From contig CAZBCG010000011.1 in assembly GCA_964490705.1 (NCBI GenBank), positions 1-64,000 on the forward strand: a stretch of 64,000 nt of DNA. The letters are read 5' to 3'. Made by a program: the position numbers and the translations under genes. The notes beneath the pieces were generated by a model. That model was not told where the DNA came from. It did not search any database and was given only the letters and a program-made list of their open reading frames with translations. This DNA comes from Fodinibius sp964490705 (GTDB taxonomy: Bacteria; Bacteroidota; Rhodothermia; Balneolales; Balneolaceae). This document shows, one piece after another, positions 1 to 8,339 of the stretch. The first letter of the stretch is position 1, and the number at the start of each line of letters is the position of its first letter.

Positions 1-145
1 CTATTCAACAAACTCTCAAACACCGCTGTGTTGCATTAATCACTTGAACACGGCTAATCTTTTTCTGGGTGTATCAAGCGTCCACGCTCTGTTTTGTTAC
101 GACGCAGAGCATCGTAACGAGATGATTAATTATCAGTAATCTCAC
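1..145. other. Window edge without a recognisable gene
   Basis: No convincing reading frame is present. Two overlapping, mutually exclusive short inverted repeats are visible: GCTCTG (86-91) with CAGAGC (105-110), and GTTACGA (96-102) with TCGTAAC (112-118). They do not form a tRNA cloverleaf. The stretch lies beyond the terminator of the ribosomal protein operon and probably belongs to the spacer of the next gene outside the window. Confidence 0.4.
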
Positions 146-184
146 AAAAATAAAAAAGCCATTCCACCCGAAAGGCAGAATGGC
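146..184 (-). terminator. Rho-independent terminator after rplS
   Basis: Read on the minus strand, GCCATTC pairs with GAATGGC (158-184), the loop being closed by a further G/C-rich part. The run TTTTTTATTTTT follows at once. It lies about 60 bases past the rplS stop, so it ends the ffh/rpsP-rimM-trmD-rplS operon. Confidence 0.85.
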
Positions 185-243
185 CTTAATAAGATCCAGT
201 CCAATCAAAGATAGATCAATAACAAGAAATCAACGCGCGGAGA

Positions 244-675
244 TTACTCTTCTTCCGAAGAATCGTCTCCGTTATTTTCATCCGCTTTTGCTTCGGCCTG
301 GCGGTTGAGTTCTCGAACCGTATCCTGGTTCTGATCTTTTTCCTTAATACGAGCTGATTTTCCTTGACGCTCTCGCAGGTAATAGAGCTTGGAGCGCTTA
401 ATGTCGCCCTGCTTCTTCAGCTCAATTTTTGCGATGAACGGAGAATAGAGCGGAAATATGCGTTCCACCCCGATGTTACCGGCAGAAACCTTGCGTACCA
501 TAAATGTCTGGTTCGCACCCGATCCGCGGCGTGAAATCACGAGTCCTTCAAACTTCTGGATTCGCTCCTTGTCGCCCTCGCGGACACGATAGTGAACATT
601 TACGGTATCGCCGGTTTGAAACTCGGGATACTCGTCGTCAATTAATGTCTGTTCTGCTAATTTTAACTTATCCAT
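244..675 (-). CDS. rplS: 50S ribosomal protein L19 (bL19)
   Basis: Structural protein of the large ribosomal subunit at the interface with the small subunit. The 143 residues carry the L19 core, with GDTVNVHYRV at 22-31 and the RKVSAGNIGVERIFPLYSP block at 61-79. The family is usually about 115 residues; the extra length is a hydrophilic, acidic tail from about residue 112 ending in DDSSEEE. It is the last gene of rpsP-rimM-trmD-rplS, 13 bases after trmD, and is followed by a strong terminator. The acidic tail echoes the much larger acidic extension of S16 in the same operon, and both would project from a positively charged ribosome. Confidence 0.97.
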   Translation of the reverse strand: MDKLKLAEQTLIDDEYPEFQTGDTVNVHYRVREGDKERIQKFEGLVISRRGSGANQTFMVRKVSAGNIGVERIFPLYSPFIAKIELKKQGDIKRSKLYYLRERQGKSARIKEKDQNQDTVRELNRQAEAKADENNGDDSSEEE

Positions 676-688
676 GATTTAATCCTTA

Positions 689-1387
689 CTACTGTTCGTT
701 TCGAAATTTTTTGTAAATATCAGGACGTACTTTTTTCGTACGCTCAAGCGATTGTTCCAATCGCCATTCTTTCACTTTTTGATGATCACCTGATCGCAGC
801 ACCGCTGGCACTTCCATCCCGCGAAACTCAGCAGGACGTGTATAAACGGGTCCTTCCAGCAAATTCTCATTTTGGAATGAATCCGTAAGCGCACTTTCCG
901 AATCGCCCAATGCACCGGGCAGCAGCCTCACGATGGAATCAACCATCACAAGCGTCGGCAGTTCGCCGCCGGAAAGCACATAATCGCCAATGCTGTACGT
1001 CTTGGTGATTAATGAATCTATTACACGCTGATCAACACCTTTATAGTGGCCACACAAGAATATCAGGTTGTTACTGAGCGAAAGTGAATTTGCACTTTTC
1101 TGCTCAAACGGCCTTCCATCCGGAGCCGTAAAGATGATTTCATCGTAGTTCCGCTGGCTCTGTAGCTCTTCGATACAGGAGAATATCGGCTGTGGCGTTA
1201 ACACCATGCCGGCTCCCCCGCCGTAGGGATAATCATCTACCTTATTGTGCTTATCCTCAGAATAGTCGCGCAGGTCGTGAATATGGATATTAACCAGATC
1301 ATCATCCCGGGCATTGCCCACAATGCTGTGTTGCAGCGGACTTTGTAGCAGCTGCGGTACGGCCGATATGATATCAATGCGCATCAT
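689..1387 (-). CDS. trmD: tRNA (guanine-N1-)-methyltransferase TrmD
   Basis: Methylates G37 next to the anticodon of tRNAs reading CUN, CCN and CGG codons, using S-adenosylmethionine, which prevents +1 frameshifting. The 232-residue protein has the SPOUT trefoil-knot motifs CGHYKGVDQR (112-121) and GDYVLSGGELP (134-144), and the DDYPYGGGAGMVL loop at 51-63. Two ATG codons stand in tandem at the start; either could be used. The stop of rimM directly abuts the start codon, so translation is probably coupled. Length is normal for the family. Confidence 0.97.
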   Translation of the reverse strand: MMRIDIISAVPQLLQSPLQHSIVGNARDDDLVNIHIHDLRDYSEDKHNKVDDYPYGGGAGMVLTPQPIFSCIEELQSQRNYDEIIFTAPDGRPFEQKSANSLSLSNNLIFLCGHYKGVDQRVIDSLITKTYSIGDYVLSGGELPTLVMVDSIVRLLPGALGDSESALTDSFQNENLLEGPVYTRPAEFRGMEVPAVLRSGDHQKVKEWRLEQSLERTKKVRPDIYKKFRNEQ

Positions 1388-1927
1388 TTACAATCCTCTG
1401 AGTTGATCGAGGTTTTTGCATCGTATTTGTTCTGATTCTTCATCAATATCGACAACATACTCATCCACAAGCGGGATTAACAGTTGATCCTGTTCATTAG
1501 TGACGACTTCGAGGATCGGATGCGCCGGGTTTTCGAGCATCGCTTCCACGGTGCCGATGGATTGACCATCAGCCAGCACGTCGAAAGATGTCAAATCCAA
1601 TGGCAGTGCATCCGGATCAAGCAGGCTTTCCACAATGTCACGATCTGCATAGACAGCAGCGTTTTTGAGGTTTTCGGCCTGCGTGCGATCAGTCACGTGT
1701 TCAAATTTTACAAAGAACGAAAGCCGATTATTTTTTTCTTGCACCCGGACCGACTCAATCCGAGCGGGGACCAATTCCCCTCTGGCGTTTGTAATATGCA
1801 CCAGATCAAGAGCATCAAAAAGTGTTGGCGTGTACATTTCGGGGATGATTAATACATCGCCCTCTACGCCATGCGATCGGGAAATATGCCCGATCTGAGT
1901 GTACTGGTTTTCAATAGGTTCCAGCAT
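1388..1927 (-). CDS. rimM: Ribosome maturation factor RimM
   Basis: Assembly factor for the 30S subunit head that binds S19 and promotes 16S rRNA processing. The 179-residue protein has the RimM N-terminal barrel (about 10-95, starting YTQIGHISRSHGVEGDV) and a C-terminal PRC-barrel (about 105-175, with HPILEVV and LIPLVDEYVVDID). It sits between rpsP and trmD in the canonical order. Its stop is immediately followed by the trmD start, and a perfect inverted repeat lies in the 53 bases between it and rpsP. Confidence 0.95.
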   Translation of the reverse strand: MLEPIENQYTQIGHISRSHGVEGDVLIIPEMYTPTLFDALDLVHITNARGELVPARIESVRVQEKNNRLSFFVKFEHVTDRTQAENLKNAAVYADRDIVESLLDPDALPLDLTSFDVLADGQSIGTVEAMLENPAHPILEVVTNEQDQLLIPLVDEYVVDIDEESEQIRCKNLDQLRGL

Positions 1928-1940
1928 TTTAGAACTATCA

Positions 1941-1971
1941 GCTTTACTAAACTTCAGAAGTTTAGTAAAGC
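1941..1971 (-). promoter_or_regulatory. Perfect 15-bp inverted repeat between rpsP and rimM
   Basis: GCTTTACTAAACTTC (1941-1955) is followed after one base by its exact complement GAAGTTTAGTAAAGC (1957-1971). In mRNA this would form a long AU-rich hairpin right after the rpsP stop. It lacks a T tract on the minus strand, so it is not a standard terminator. A role as RNA processing or stability stem separating rpsP from rimM-trmD-rplS is inferred. Confidence 0.7.
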
Positions 1972-1980
1972 ATTTCTGAT

Positions 1981-2976
1981 CTAACTATTCTCTTTCTTGT
2001 CGTCCAACGCACGCTGAACGGTCACCCGATCTTCATCTTCGGGGACAAAGCCTTCGAGCTCTTCAAGAGGCGTATTTTTGATATGTGCAATGGCTTCTTT
2101 CGCCAGCATATCAGTTGATACTTGAGCCTCGGCTTCTTCATCCTCAGCTTCTGCTGTGTCTTCATCTTCTTCCTCGGTCTCCGAAGCTTCTTGCGCAGGA
2201 GAATCCTCTTCATCATCAGAAGCTTCAACCTCTTCCGTTTCTTCTTGGGCTTCGGCTTCTTCAGCAGGCTCTTCGTCCTCATCGGACTCTTCTTCCTGAG
2301 CTTCGGCCGCTGCCTCTTCTTCAGATTCATCGTCTTCGTCAGCAGCTTCCTCTTGTGCTTCAGCGGTTTCTTCTGTTTCTTCATCCGCTTTAGCTTCCTG
2401 CGTTTCTTCCTCAGTTTCCGCTGTTTCAGCTTCAGGCTCTTCTTCAGAAGCTTCTACTTCTTCAGTCTCCGAAGCCTCAGCTTGTGTCTCTTCTTCGTCG
2501 GATTCTTCATCATCGTCCGAGGCAAGAGCTTCCTGCTTAGCTTTTTCTTTGGCAGCTTCTTCGGCTTTCTTCTTAAGCTGCTTCTGGAATTCTTTCTCTT
2601 CAGCTTCGAGCAGTGCCTGCTGACGCTCTTTGCGCGTAGGAACATCTTCTTCTTTTTCCTCACGCTTCTCACGCCATTCAGCCAGTGCTTCTTCAATTTC
2701 TTCTTCCGATTTGCCCCATCGAATCAGGTGCATTTCGTACATGATACCTTGCTTCTTGAAGATCGATCGTACGGTATCTGATGGCTGAGCACCTTTCTTT
2801 AGCCAGTGCAGTGCGCGTTCGCGATCAAGATCAAGCTGATTGTTGGGGGTTACATTATCAAAACGACCTAAATCTTCGATGATTCGACCATCACGAGGCT
2901 TGCGGTTATCCGCAACAACAATGTGATGAATCGGTCGCTTTTTTCGACCTCTACGTTGTAATCTAATTCTTAACAA
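1981..2976 (-). CDS. rpsP: 30S ribosomal protein S16 (bS16) with a 240-residue acidic C-terminal extension
   Basis: Small-subunit assembly protein. Residues 1-82 are a normal S16 (MLRIRLQRRGRKK start, HHIVVADNRKPRDGRIIEDLG at 17-37). Bacterial S16 is typically 80-120 residues; this one has 331. Residues 83-150 are a charged, probably helical Glu/Lys segment. Residues 152-285 are almost wholly Glu, Asp, Ala, Ser and Thr. Residues 289-325 look like a short folded tail (AIAHIKNTPLEELEGF, then DEDRVTV). The start is a TTG: the strand carries AAGGAG (2985-2990) eight bases before it and the reading begins exactly at the S16 core. The repetitive GAA/GAG-rich DNA at 2100-2700 gives long spurious frames on the other strand. 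The role of the extension is unknown. Confidence 0.93.
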   Translation of the reverse strand: MLRIRLQRRGRKKRPIHHIVVADNRKPRDGRIIEDLGRFDNVTPNNQLDLDRERALHWLKKGAQPSDTVRSIFKKQGIMYEMHLIRWGKSEEEIEEALAEWREKREEKEEDVPTRKERQQALLEAEEKEFQKQLKKKAEEAAKEKAKQEALASDDDEESDEEETQAEASETEEVEASEEEPEAETAETEEETQEAKADEETEETAEAQEEAADEDDESEEEAAAEAQEEESDEDEEPAEEAEAQEETEEVEASDDEEDSPAQEASETEEEDEDTAEAEDEEAEAQVSTDMLAKEAIAHIKNTPLEELEGFVPEDEDRVTVQRALDDKKENS

Positions 2977-3062
2977 TGGATTATCTCCTTATTTATAACT
3001 TTAAATTTGCGTTGATTTCTAATAGAGGATATTGTCGGAATCTTGCGCAATATTTATAAACT

Positions 3063-3092
3063 GATGCAAAGCTGGGCTAAACAGCCTGCATC
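3063..3092 (-). terminator. Hairpin between ffh and rpsP
   Basis: On the minus strand GATGCA (3087-3092) pairs with TGCATC (3063-3068), with an inner GGCTG/CAGC extension. The following bases are AT-rich (AGTTTATAAATATT) but without a real T run. It lies 11 bases after the ffh stop, so it may attenuate read-through into rpsP rather than stop it fully. Confidence 0.45.
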
Positions 3093-3102
3093 ATGTAAAA
3101 CT

Positions 3103-4458
3103 CTATCCAAATGGTAAATTTCCTTTCATGCCCTTCATGCCTTGCATCATCTGTCCCATTTTGCCCATGCCAGAGAACGACTGCATCATCTTTTTCATCT
3201 GCTCAAACTGCTTCAACAGATCATTGATTTCGGATACGCGCGTGCCCGATCCTTTGGCAATACGCCGCTTTCGGGTGGCGTTTAGGATATCCGGATTTCG
3301 TTTTTCTTCCGGAGTCATTGAGCAGATAATTGCTTCAATCGGTTTGAAGGAATCTTCGTCAAGTTCGGTGTCGGCATCCTGCAGTGCCTTTCCGGCACCG
3401 GGAATCATACCGACCAAATCCGAAATATTGCCCATATTTTTTACCTGCTGCAGCTGATCATAAAAGTCTTCCAGGTCAAAACTGTCAGACTTAATTTTCT
3501 TTTGCAGCTTCTGGGCTTCTTCTTTATCAAATTCTTTCTGTGCTTTTTCTACCAGCGAAACAACATCTCCCATGCCGAGGATGCGTTGCGACATCCGCTC
3601 GGGATAAAAGGGAGAAAGTGCATCCAGCTTTTCGCCGGTGCTCACAAACTTGATCGGTTTTTGGACCACCTTCTTGATCGAAAGGGCCGCCCCGCCGCGG
3701 GTATCACCGTCAAGCTTGGTGAGGACAACACCATCGTAATTGATGGTTTCGTTAAATTCTTTGGCTGTATTGACTGCATCCTGTCCCGTCATGGAGTCAA
3801 CGATGAACAGTGTTTCATGTGGATCAACTGCTTTTTTGATCTCCGCCACTTCGTCCATCATCTTCTCATCTACGTGCATGCGTCCGGCCGTATCAATAAT
3901 TACGGTATCGAGTGCCAGGCTCTTGGCCATGGACACGGCCTCTTTGGCCGCACGGACTGCATCTTTCTGATCAATAGAATAGACTGGCACATCAATCTGG
4001 TTGGCCAGCGTCTTGAGCTGATCAATAGCTGCCGGACGATAAACGTCGGCCGCTGCTAAAATAGGATTGCGATTGTTCTCTTGCTTCAGGTAGCGAGCCA
4101 GCTTGGCGCTAAAGGTCGTTTTACCGGATCCTTGCAGGCCGGCAATCAGGATAACGGTTGGCGGCGTGTGTGCAACGGATAGATCAACACGCTCCTGGCC
4201 GAGAATTTGGGTCAGCTCGTCATGTACAATTTTCGTAAACTGCTGACCGGGATTGACGGCCGTCAATACGTCTTCGCCCATCGCCCGTTCTTTCACTTTG
4301 TTCGTGAACTCTTTGGCAACATCATAATTCACATCGGCATCGAGCAGGGCGCGACGTATTTCTCTCACCGTCTCTGCAATGTTGACGTCGGTGATCTGAG
4401 CTTCGCCTTTCAGCTTCTGAAAGGCGTCATCAAGTTTTGATGAGAGATCCTGAAACAT
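3103..4458 (-). CDS. ffh: Signal recognition particle protein Ffh
   Basis: GTPase that with 4.5S RNA binds signal sequences of nascent membrane proteins and docks with FtsY. The 451 residues show the NG domain with P-loop GLQGSGKTT (107-115), DTAGR (189-193) and TKLDGD (247-252), then the methionine-rich M domain ending in repeated GMGKMGQMMQGMKGMKG. Length is normal. It precedes rpsP by 126 bases on the same strand, an arrangement also seen in other bacteria where ffh heads the rpsP-rimM-trmD-rplS group. It is divergent from fabI. Confidence 0.97.
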   Translation of the reverse strand: MFQDLSSKLDDAFQKLKGEAQITDVNIAETVREIRRALLDADVNYDVAKEFTNKVKERAMGEDVLTAVNPGQQFTKIVHDELTQILGQERVDLSVAHTPPTVILIAGLQGSGKTTFSAKLARYLKQENNRNPILAAADVYRPAAIDQLKTLANQIDVPVYSIDQKDAVRAAKEAVSMAKSLALDTVIIDTAGRMHVDEKMMDEVAEIKKAVDPHETLFIVDSMTGQDAVNTAKEFNETINYDGVVLTKLDGDTRGGAALSIKKVVQKPIKFVSTGEKLDALSPFYPERMSQRILGMGDVVSLVEKAQKEFDKEEAQKLQKKIKSDSFDLEDFYDQLQQVKNMGNISDLVGMIPGAGKALQDADTELDEDSFKPIEAIICSMTPEEKRNPDILNATRKRRIAKGSGTRVSEINDLLKQFEQMKKMMQSFSGMGKMGQMMQGMKGMKGNLPFG

Positions 4459-4671
4459 GAGTTAGTTTGTGTTCTGAAAAATTTTAATGCAATTGGTCCT
4501 GCGTCCAATACAGTACTGGAACAAAGTCTCGCAAAATAAGGACATTTTACTGCGTTATCAACAGAATTATTATAATGAAATATTTCACGCGATCTGATAT
4601 TATTGAGGGATCGTTTTTTTATTATCTTCCCACAGAAATCAGATTGAATTTTAAGAAATCAAAAAGTATTT

Positions 4672-5517
4672 ATGGCTGACCAACAAGGATATGGATTGCT
4701 GAAGGGAAAGAAAGGATTGATTTTTGGTGCCCTCGATGATCGCAGTATTGCATGGCGCATCGCTCTGGCATGTCAACGTGAAGGGGCGGAGTTTTCACTT
4801 TCCAATGCCCCGGTGGCCCTGAGGTTTGGGGATCTCGATGAGCTTGCCGAAGAGACGGGCGCCGAAGTATTTCCCTGTGATGTAACCAACGAGGACGAGA
4901 TCGAAGAGCTGATGCAAAATGTAAAAGAGGAGCACGGCAAGATCGATTTTATGCTCCACGCCATCGGCATGTCGCCGAATGTGCGTAAGGGCAAGGGGTA
5001 TGAAGAGCTGAACTACCAATGGCTGCAGCAGACGCTGGATATTTCGTCAGTTTCGCTACATAAAGTGATTCGCTATGCTGATGAAGCTGATATCTTAAAT
5101 GACGGAGCTAGCATCTTGGCACTCTCGTATATCGGTGCGCAGCGTATTTTCTCGAAATACAGCGATATGAATGATGCCAAGGCACTGCTCGAGAGTATCG
5201 CCCGCAATTACGGCAGTCGCCTGGCCGATCGCGGCATTCGGGTGAACACGATTTCGCAGGCGCCGACCAAAACCTCAGCCGGAAGCGGTATCAAAGGCTT
5301 CGACGGTATGTACACTTTTGCCGATAAGCTGGCACCGCTGGGGAATCCCACCGCCGATGAATGCGCGGATTATTGCGTGACGCTCTTTTCTGATCTGACG
5401 CGCAAAGTGACGATGCAGAATCTCTATCATGACGGTGGATTTGTGACGGCGGGCATCAATGAAGAGATGATCAACGATCTGGCTGAAATGTACGGGGATG
5501 AAGAAGACGAGGGGTAA
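4672..5517 (+). CDS. fabI: Enoyl-[acyl-carrier-protein] reductase (FabI type)
   Basis: Last reductive step of each fatty-acid elongation cycle, reducing trans-2-enoyl-ACP with NAD(P)H in the cytoplasm. The 281-residue short-chain dehydrogenase fold has a FabI-type nucleotide-binding loop (GLIFGALDDRSIAWRIA, 15-31). The catalytic pair is Tyr163 and Lys170 in the FabI spacing Y-x6-K, with Tyr153 ten residues before, as in E. coli FabI. The substrate loop TSAGSGIKGFDGM follows. The C terminus carries an acidic tail (YGDEEDEG). It is a single gene, divergent from ffh, with its own terminator. Confidence 0.95.
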   Translation: MADQQGYGLLKGKKGLIFGALDDRSIAWRIALACQREGAEFSLSNAPVALRFGDLDELAEETGAEVFPCDVTNEDEIEELMQNVKEEHGKIDFMLHAIGMSPNVRKGKGYEELNYQWLQQTLDISSVSLHKVIRYADEADILNDGASILALSYIGAQRIFSKYSDMNDAKALLESIARNYGSRLADRGIRVNTISQAPTKTSAGSGIKGFDGMYTFADKLAPLGNPTADECADYCVTLFSDLTRKVTMQNLYHDGGFVTAGINEEMINDLAEMYGDEEDEG

Positions 5518-5540
5518 TTTAGCTTAAAGTGTAATTGTTA

Positions 5541-5579
5541 AACCTGGCAGGTATCCGAAACCTGTCAGGTTTTTTATTT
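5541..5579 (+). terminator. Terminator of fabI
   Basis: AACCTGGCAGGT and ACCTGTCAGGTT form a stem with one G-U or mismatched pair around a short loop, followed by TTTTTTATTT. The arms are of the AACCTG-CAGGTT type that recurs after genes in many Bacteroidota genomes. Confidence 0.85.
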
Positions 5580-5670
5580 GGGATGTTAAAAATTGTCCAC
5601 CTGTTTTAATCTCTTCCCGAAAAGTGGTTATTTACTGACTGTGATAATTCCCTAACAAACAATCAATCTC

Positions 5671-8136
5671 ATGAAACGACTGGCCTTACTTCTCTTTGCG
5701 ATAACGTTCGCGACCTCCATTACATTAGCGCAGGATACGCCCACCATCAGCGAAAAGACAGAAGGACTCGAAAAGCAGGAGGGCTTTTTTACCTGCTATT
5801 GGGATGAAGATCAGGGCAAGATCTGGCTCGAGATCGACAAGTTTGATACCGAATTTCTGTACGTGAATTCGCTCACGGCTGGGGTAGGATCAAACGACAT
5901 CGGACTCGATCGCAATCAGTTGGGTGATGACCGCATTGCCTATTTCGAGCGCCGCGGTCCCAAGGTGTTGATGGTTCAGCCCAACTATTCCTATCGTGCC
6001 ATTACCGATAATCAAAAAGAACAGCAGTCGGTGCGCGATGCGTTTGCTCAGTCGGTGCTATGGGGATTTAAAATCGCTGCCGAAGAGGATGGCCGGGTGC
6101 TGGTTGATATCACAGACTTTCTGATGCGCGATGCTCATGACGTAACAGGCACACTTCGCCAAAATGACGAAGGTAATTTTTCGGTGGATGAAAGTCGGTC
6201 GGCGCTGTATCAAGAGGCGACAATGAATTTTCCCAAAAACACAGAATTTGAGGCTACGCTCACATTTACCGGCAGTAATCCCGGCGGACAAGTTCGTTCG
6301 GTAGCTCCTACATCCGATGCGATTACCGTGCGTCAGCATCATTCCTTTGTGCAGCTGCCCGACGACAATTTTGAGCCCCGCCAGTTTGATCCGCGCGCAG
6401 GATATTTTGGCATCGACTATCAGGATTACAGCACTCCAATTAGTGAATCTATAGACAAGCGATTTATTACGAAGCATCGCCTCAAGAAGAAAAATCCCGA
6501 TTCGGCAATGAGCGAGCCCGTCAAGCCCATTGTCTATTATCTGGATCCCGGGACGCCCGAGCCGGTGCGTAGTGCCCTGCTGGATGGCGCCCGCTGGTGG
6601 AATCAGGCGTTTGAGGCCGCCGGTTATAAAAATGCGTTCCAGGTGAAAATGCTGCCTGACAGTGCGCATCCTATGGATGTTCGATATAACATGATCAACT
6701 GGGTACACCGCTCTACACGCGGCTGGTCGTACGGCACTTCGGTTGTGGATCCAAGAACCGGAGAAATTATCAAAGGTCACGTGCTTTTGGGCTCGCTGCG
6801 CGTGCGGCAGGATTATCTGATTGCCGAGGGTTTGTTATCCCCATATACAGAAGGTGCCAACTACGATGAAAACGACCCTATGCTGCAGATGGCCTTGGCC
6901 CGCATTCGCCAGTTGTCGGCTCACGAGGTGGGGCATACTTTGGGATTAGCCCATAACTTCGCGGCCAGCACCAACAATCGAGCTTCGGTGATGGATTATC
7001 CCGCGCCCAAAGTAAATATCACCCAAGACAGTACGCTCGATTTGTCGAATGCGTACGACACCGGCATTGGTGAATGGGACAAGGTGGCGATCAGGTATGG
7101 ATACAAGGATCTTACCGGCCTGCCGAGTGAAGAAGCGGCGCTAAATAATGTGCTGGAAAATGCGATCGATGATGGGCTGTTGTTTATTTCGGATTACGAT
7201 GCGCGTCCCGAAGGCGGAGCGCATCCTAAAGCGCACTTGTGGGATAACGGAAAAGATGCCGTGCAGCAGCTACATCACATTATGGATGTTCGAAACATCG
7301 CACTACAGAATTTCTCAGAGTCAAATATTCCACAGGGGACGCCCATGGCCACCCTCGAAGATGCGCTGGTGCCGATCTATCTGTATCATCGCTATCAAAT
7401 TGAGGGGACAGTTAAGCTTATTGGAGGTGTAAATTACAGCTACAATCTGCGCGGCGATAGTCAGCCGGGACCTGAGCCGGTAGCAGATTCCACGCAACGC
7501 GCCGCCCTCGATGCCATGCTGCAGACGATGATGCCCGAAGCACTGGATATGCCCGACCGTATTGTGGATCTGATTCCGCCGCGTCCCATCGGCTATTATG
7601 ATTCCCGCGAACTCTTCAACAGTCATACCGATCCGGCTTTTGATCCGTTGGGAGCCGCAGAAACAGCGGCCTCTATGTCGGCAAGTTTGTTGTTCAATAC
7701 CAATCGCGCAGCCCGTCTTGTAGATGCCGAAGCACGAGATTCTACAAATCTGGGACTTGGTGACATGCTCGAAAAAGTGATACAGAAAACCTGGCAGCAG
7801 TCCGTGGCCGCTGGATATCAGGGGGCCATACAAAATACGATCAATCACGTGGTGTTGTTTGAGATGATGAACCTGGCTGCGGATGAGAGAGCCACATCCC
7901 AAGTGCGGGCCGTCACGAATTTCAAGCTAGAGAAGCTTCGCGAATGGATGAGGATGGAAGCCGAGAATCATGCGGAGGGCGAACAGCGCAAAGCATCGCT
8001 ATTGTATGGCTATCGAACGCTGCAACAGTTTAAAGACAAAGGCGAAATGTTTATGCCGACTCCGGCGCTGAGCCCGCCGCCCGGTTCGCCCATCGGCAGT
8101 GGTGAATCTCTCTTTTTGCAGTGCAGTTTTCGATAA
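5671..8136 (+). CDS. Secreted zinc-dependent metalloprotease (DUF5117/DUF4953 type)
   Basis: The 821-residue protein starts with a signal peptide (MKRLALLLFAITFATSITLAQ). The metzincin zinc site HEVGHTLGLAHNF lies at residues 418-430, giving His418, Glu419, His422 and His428 as ligands and catalytic base, and SVMDYP (about 444) provides the Met-turn. The N-terminal half resembles the DUF5117 region of this bacterial family (for example IWLEIDKFDTEFLYVNSL). The end PPGSPIG is where family members usually finish, so the last 12 residues may be a short extension. Substrate unknown; probably periplasmic or outer-membrane associated. No operon partners. Confidence 0.88.
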   Translation: MKRLALLLFAITFATSITLAQDTPTISEKTEGLEKQEGFFTCYWDEDQGKIWLEIDKFDTEFLYVNSLTAGVGSNDIGLDRNQLGDDRIAYFERRGPKVLMVQPNYSYRAITDNQKEQQSVRDAFAQSVLWGFKIAAEEDGRVLVDITDFLMRDAHDVTGTLRQNDEGNFSVDESRSALYQEATMNFPKNTEFEATLTFTGSNPGGQVRSVAPTSDAITVRQHHSFVQLPDDNFEPRQFDPRAGYFGIDYQDYSTPISESIDKRFITKHRLKKKNPDSAMSEPVKPIVYYLDPGTPEPVRSALLDGARWWNQAFEAAGYKNAFQVKMLPDSAHPMDVRYNMINWVHRSTRGWSYGTSVVDPRTGEIIKGHVLLGSLRVRQDYLIAEGLLSPYTEGANYDENDPMLQMALARIRQLSAHEVGHTLGLAHNFAASTNNRASVMDYPAPKVNITQDSTLDLSNAYDTGIGEWDKVAIRYGYKDLTGLPSEEAALNNVLENAIDDGLLFISDYDARPEGGAHPKAHLWDNGKDAVQQLHHIMDVRNIALQNFSESNIPQGTPMATLEDALVPIYLYHRYQIEGTVKLIGGVNYSYNLRGDSQPGPEPVADSTQRAALDAMLQTMMPEALDMPDRIVDLIPPRPIGYYDSRELFNSHTDPAFDPLGAAETAASMSASLLFNTNRAARLVDAEARDSTNLGLGDMLEKVIQKTWQQSVAAGYQGAIQNTINHVVLFEMMNLAADERATSQVRAVTNFKLEKLREWMRMEAENHAEGEQRKASLLYGYRTLQQFKDKGEMFMPTPALSPPPGSPIGSGESLFLQCSFR

Positions 8137-8148
8137 TGGATTAAAATC

Positions 8149-8171
8149 CTCAGGGTATTGTAAATCCTGAG
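8149..8171 (+). terminator. Weak hairpin after the metalloprotease gene
   Basis: CTCAGG (8149-8154) and CCTGAG (8166-8171) can pair 12 bases after the stop. Only a short GAGTTTG follows, so it is at best a weak or factor-assisted terminator. Confidence 0.35.
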
Positions 8172-8233
8172 AGTTTGTAAGGTATAAGGTATGGGCATAT
8201 TTGGTTGCGTAGCTCTGCTGCGCATCTAATGGT

Positions 8234-8277
8234 GTCATCCTGAACTTGGCCTGCCCCGACTATTCGGGGTTTCAGGA
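8234..8277. repeat. REP-like palindromic extragenic element
   Basis: GTCATCCTGAA ... TTTCAGGATC forms an outer stem, with CCCCGA-CTAT-TCGGGG (8254-8269) as an inner perfect stem. The outer sequence matches a dispersed extragenic repeat (TCATCCTGAACTTG-TTTCAGGATCT) that I recall as frequent in many bacterial genomes. It occurs once here, between two plus-strand genes, so its dispersed nature cannot be shown from the window. Confidence 0.5.
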
Positions 8278-8339
8278 TCTGCAAGTATTCAAGTATTAAG
8301 GTACTGACATAAAATTAGTATGAGATACGCTTTATATAG

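Noticed and set aside
86..118. Stem-loops at the window start as a tRNA or other RNA gene
   Set aside because: The arms are mutually exclusive, and no cloverleaf, T-loop or CCA end can be drawn.
2122..2781. Phe/Leu/Ser-rich plus-strand frame of 219 codons opposite rpsP
   Set aside because: It is the mirror of the GAA/GAG-rich acidic S16 extension; the S16 core in the minus frame is unmistakable and the operon order fits.
3502..4059. Long plus-strand frame opposite ffh
   Set aside because: It has no family features and lies inside a full-length Ffh with all GTPase motifs.
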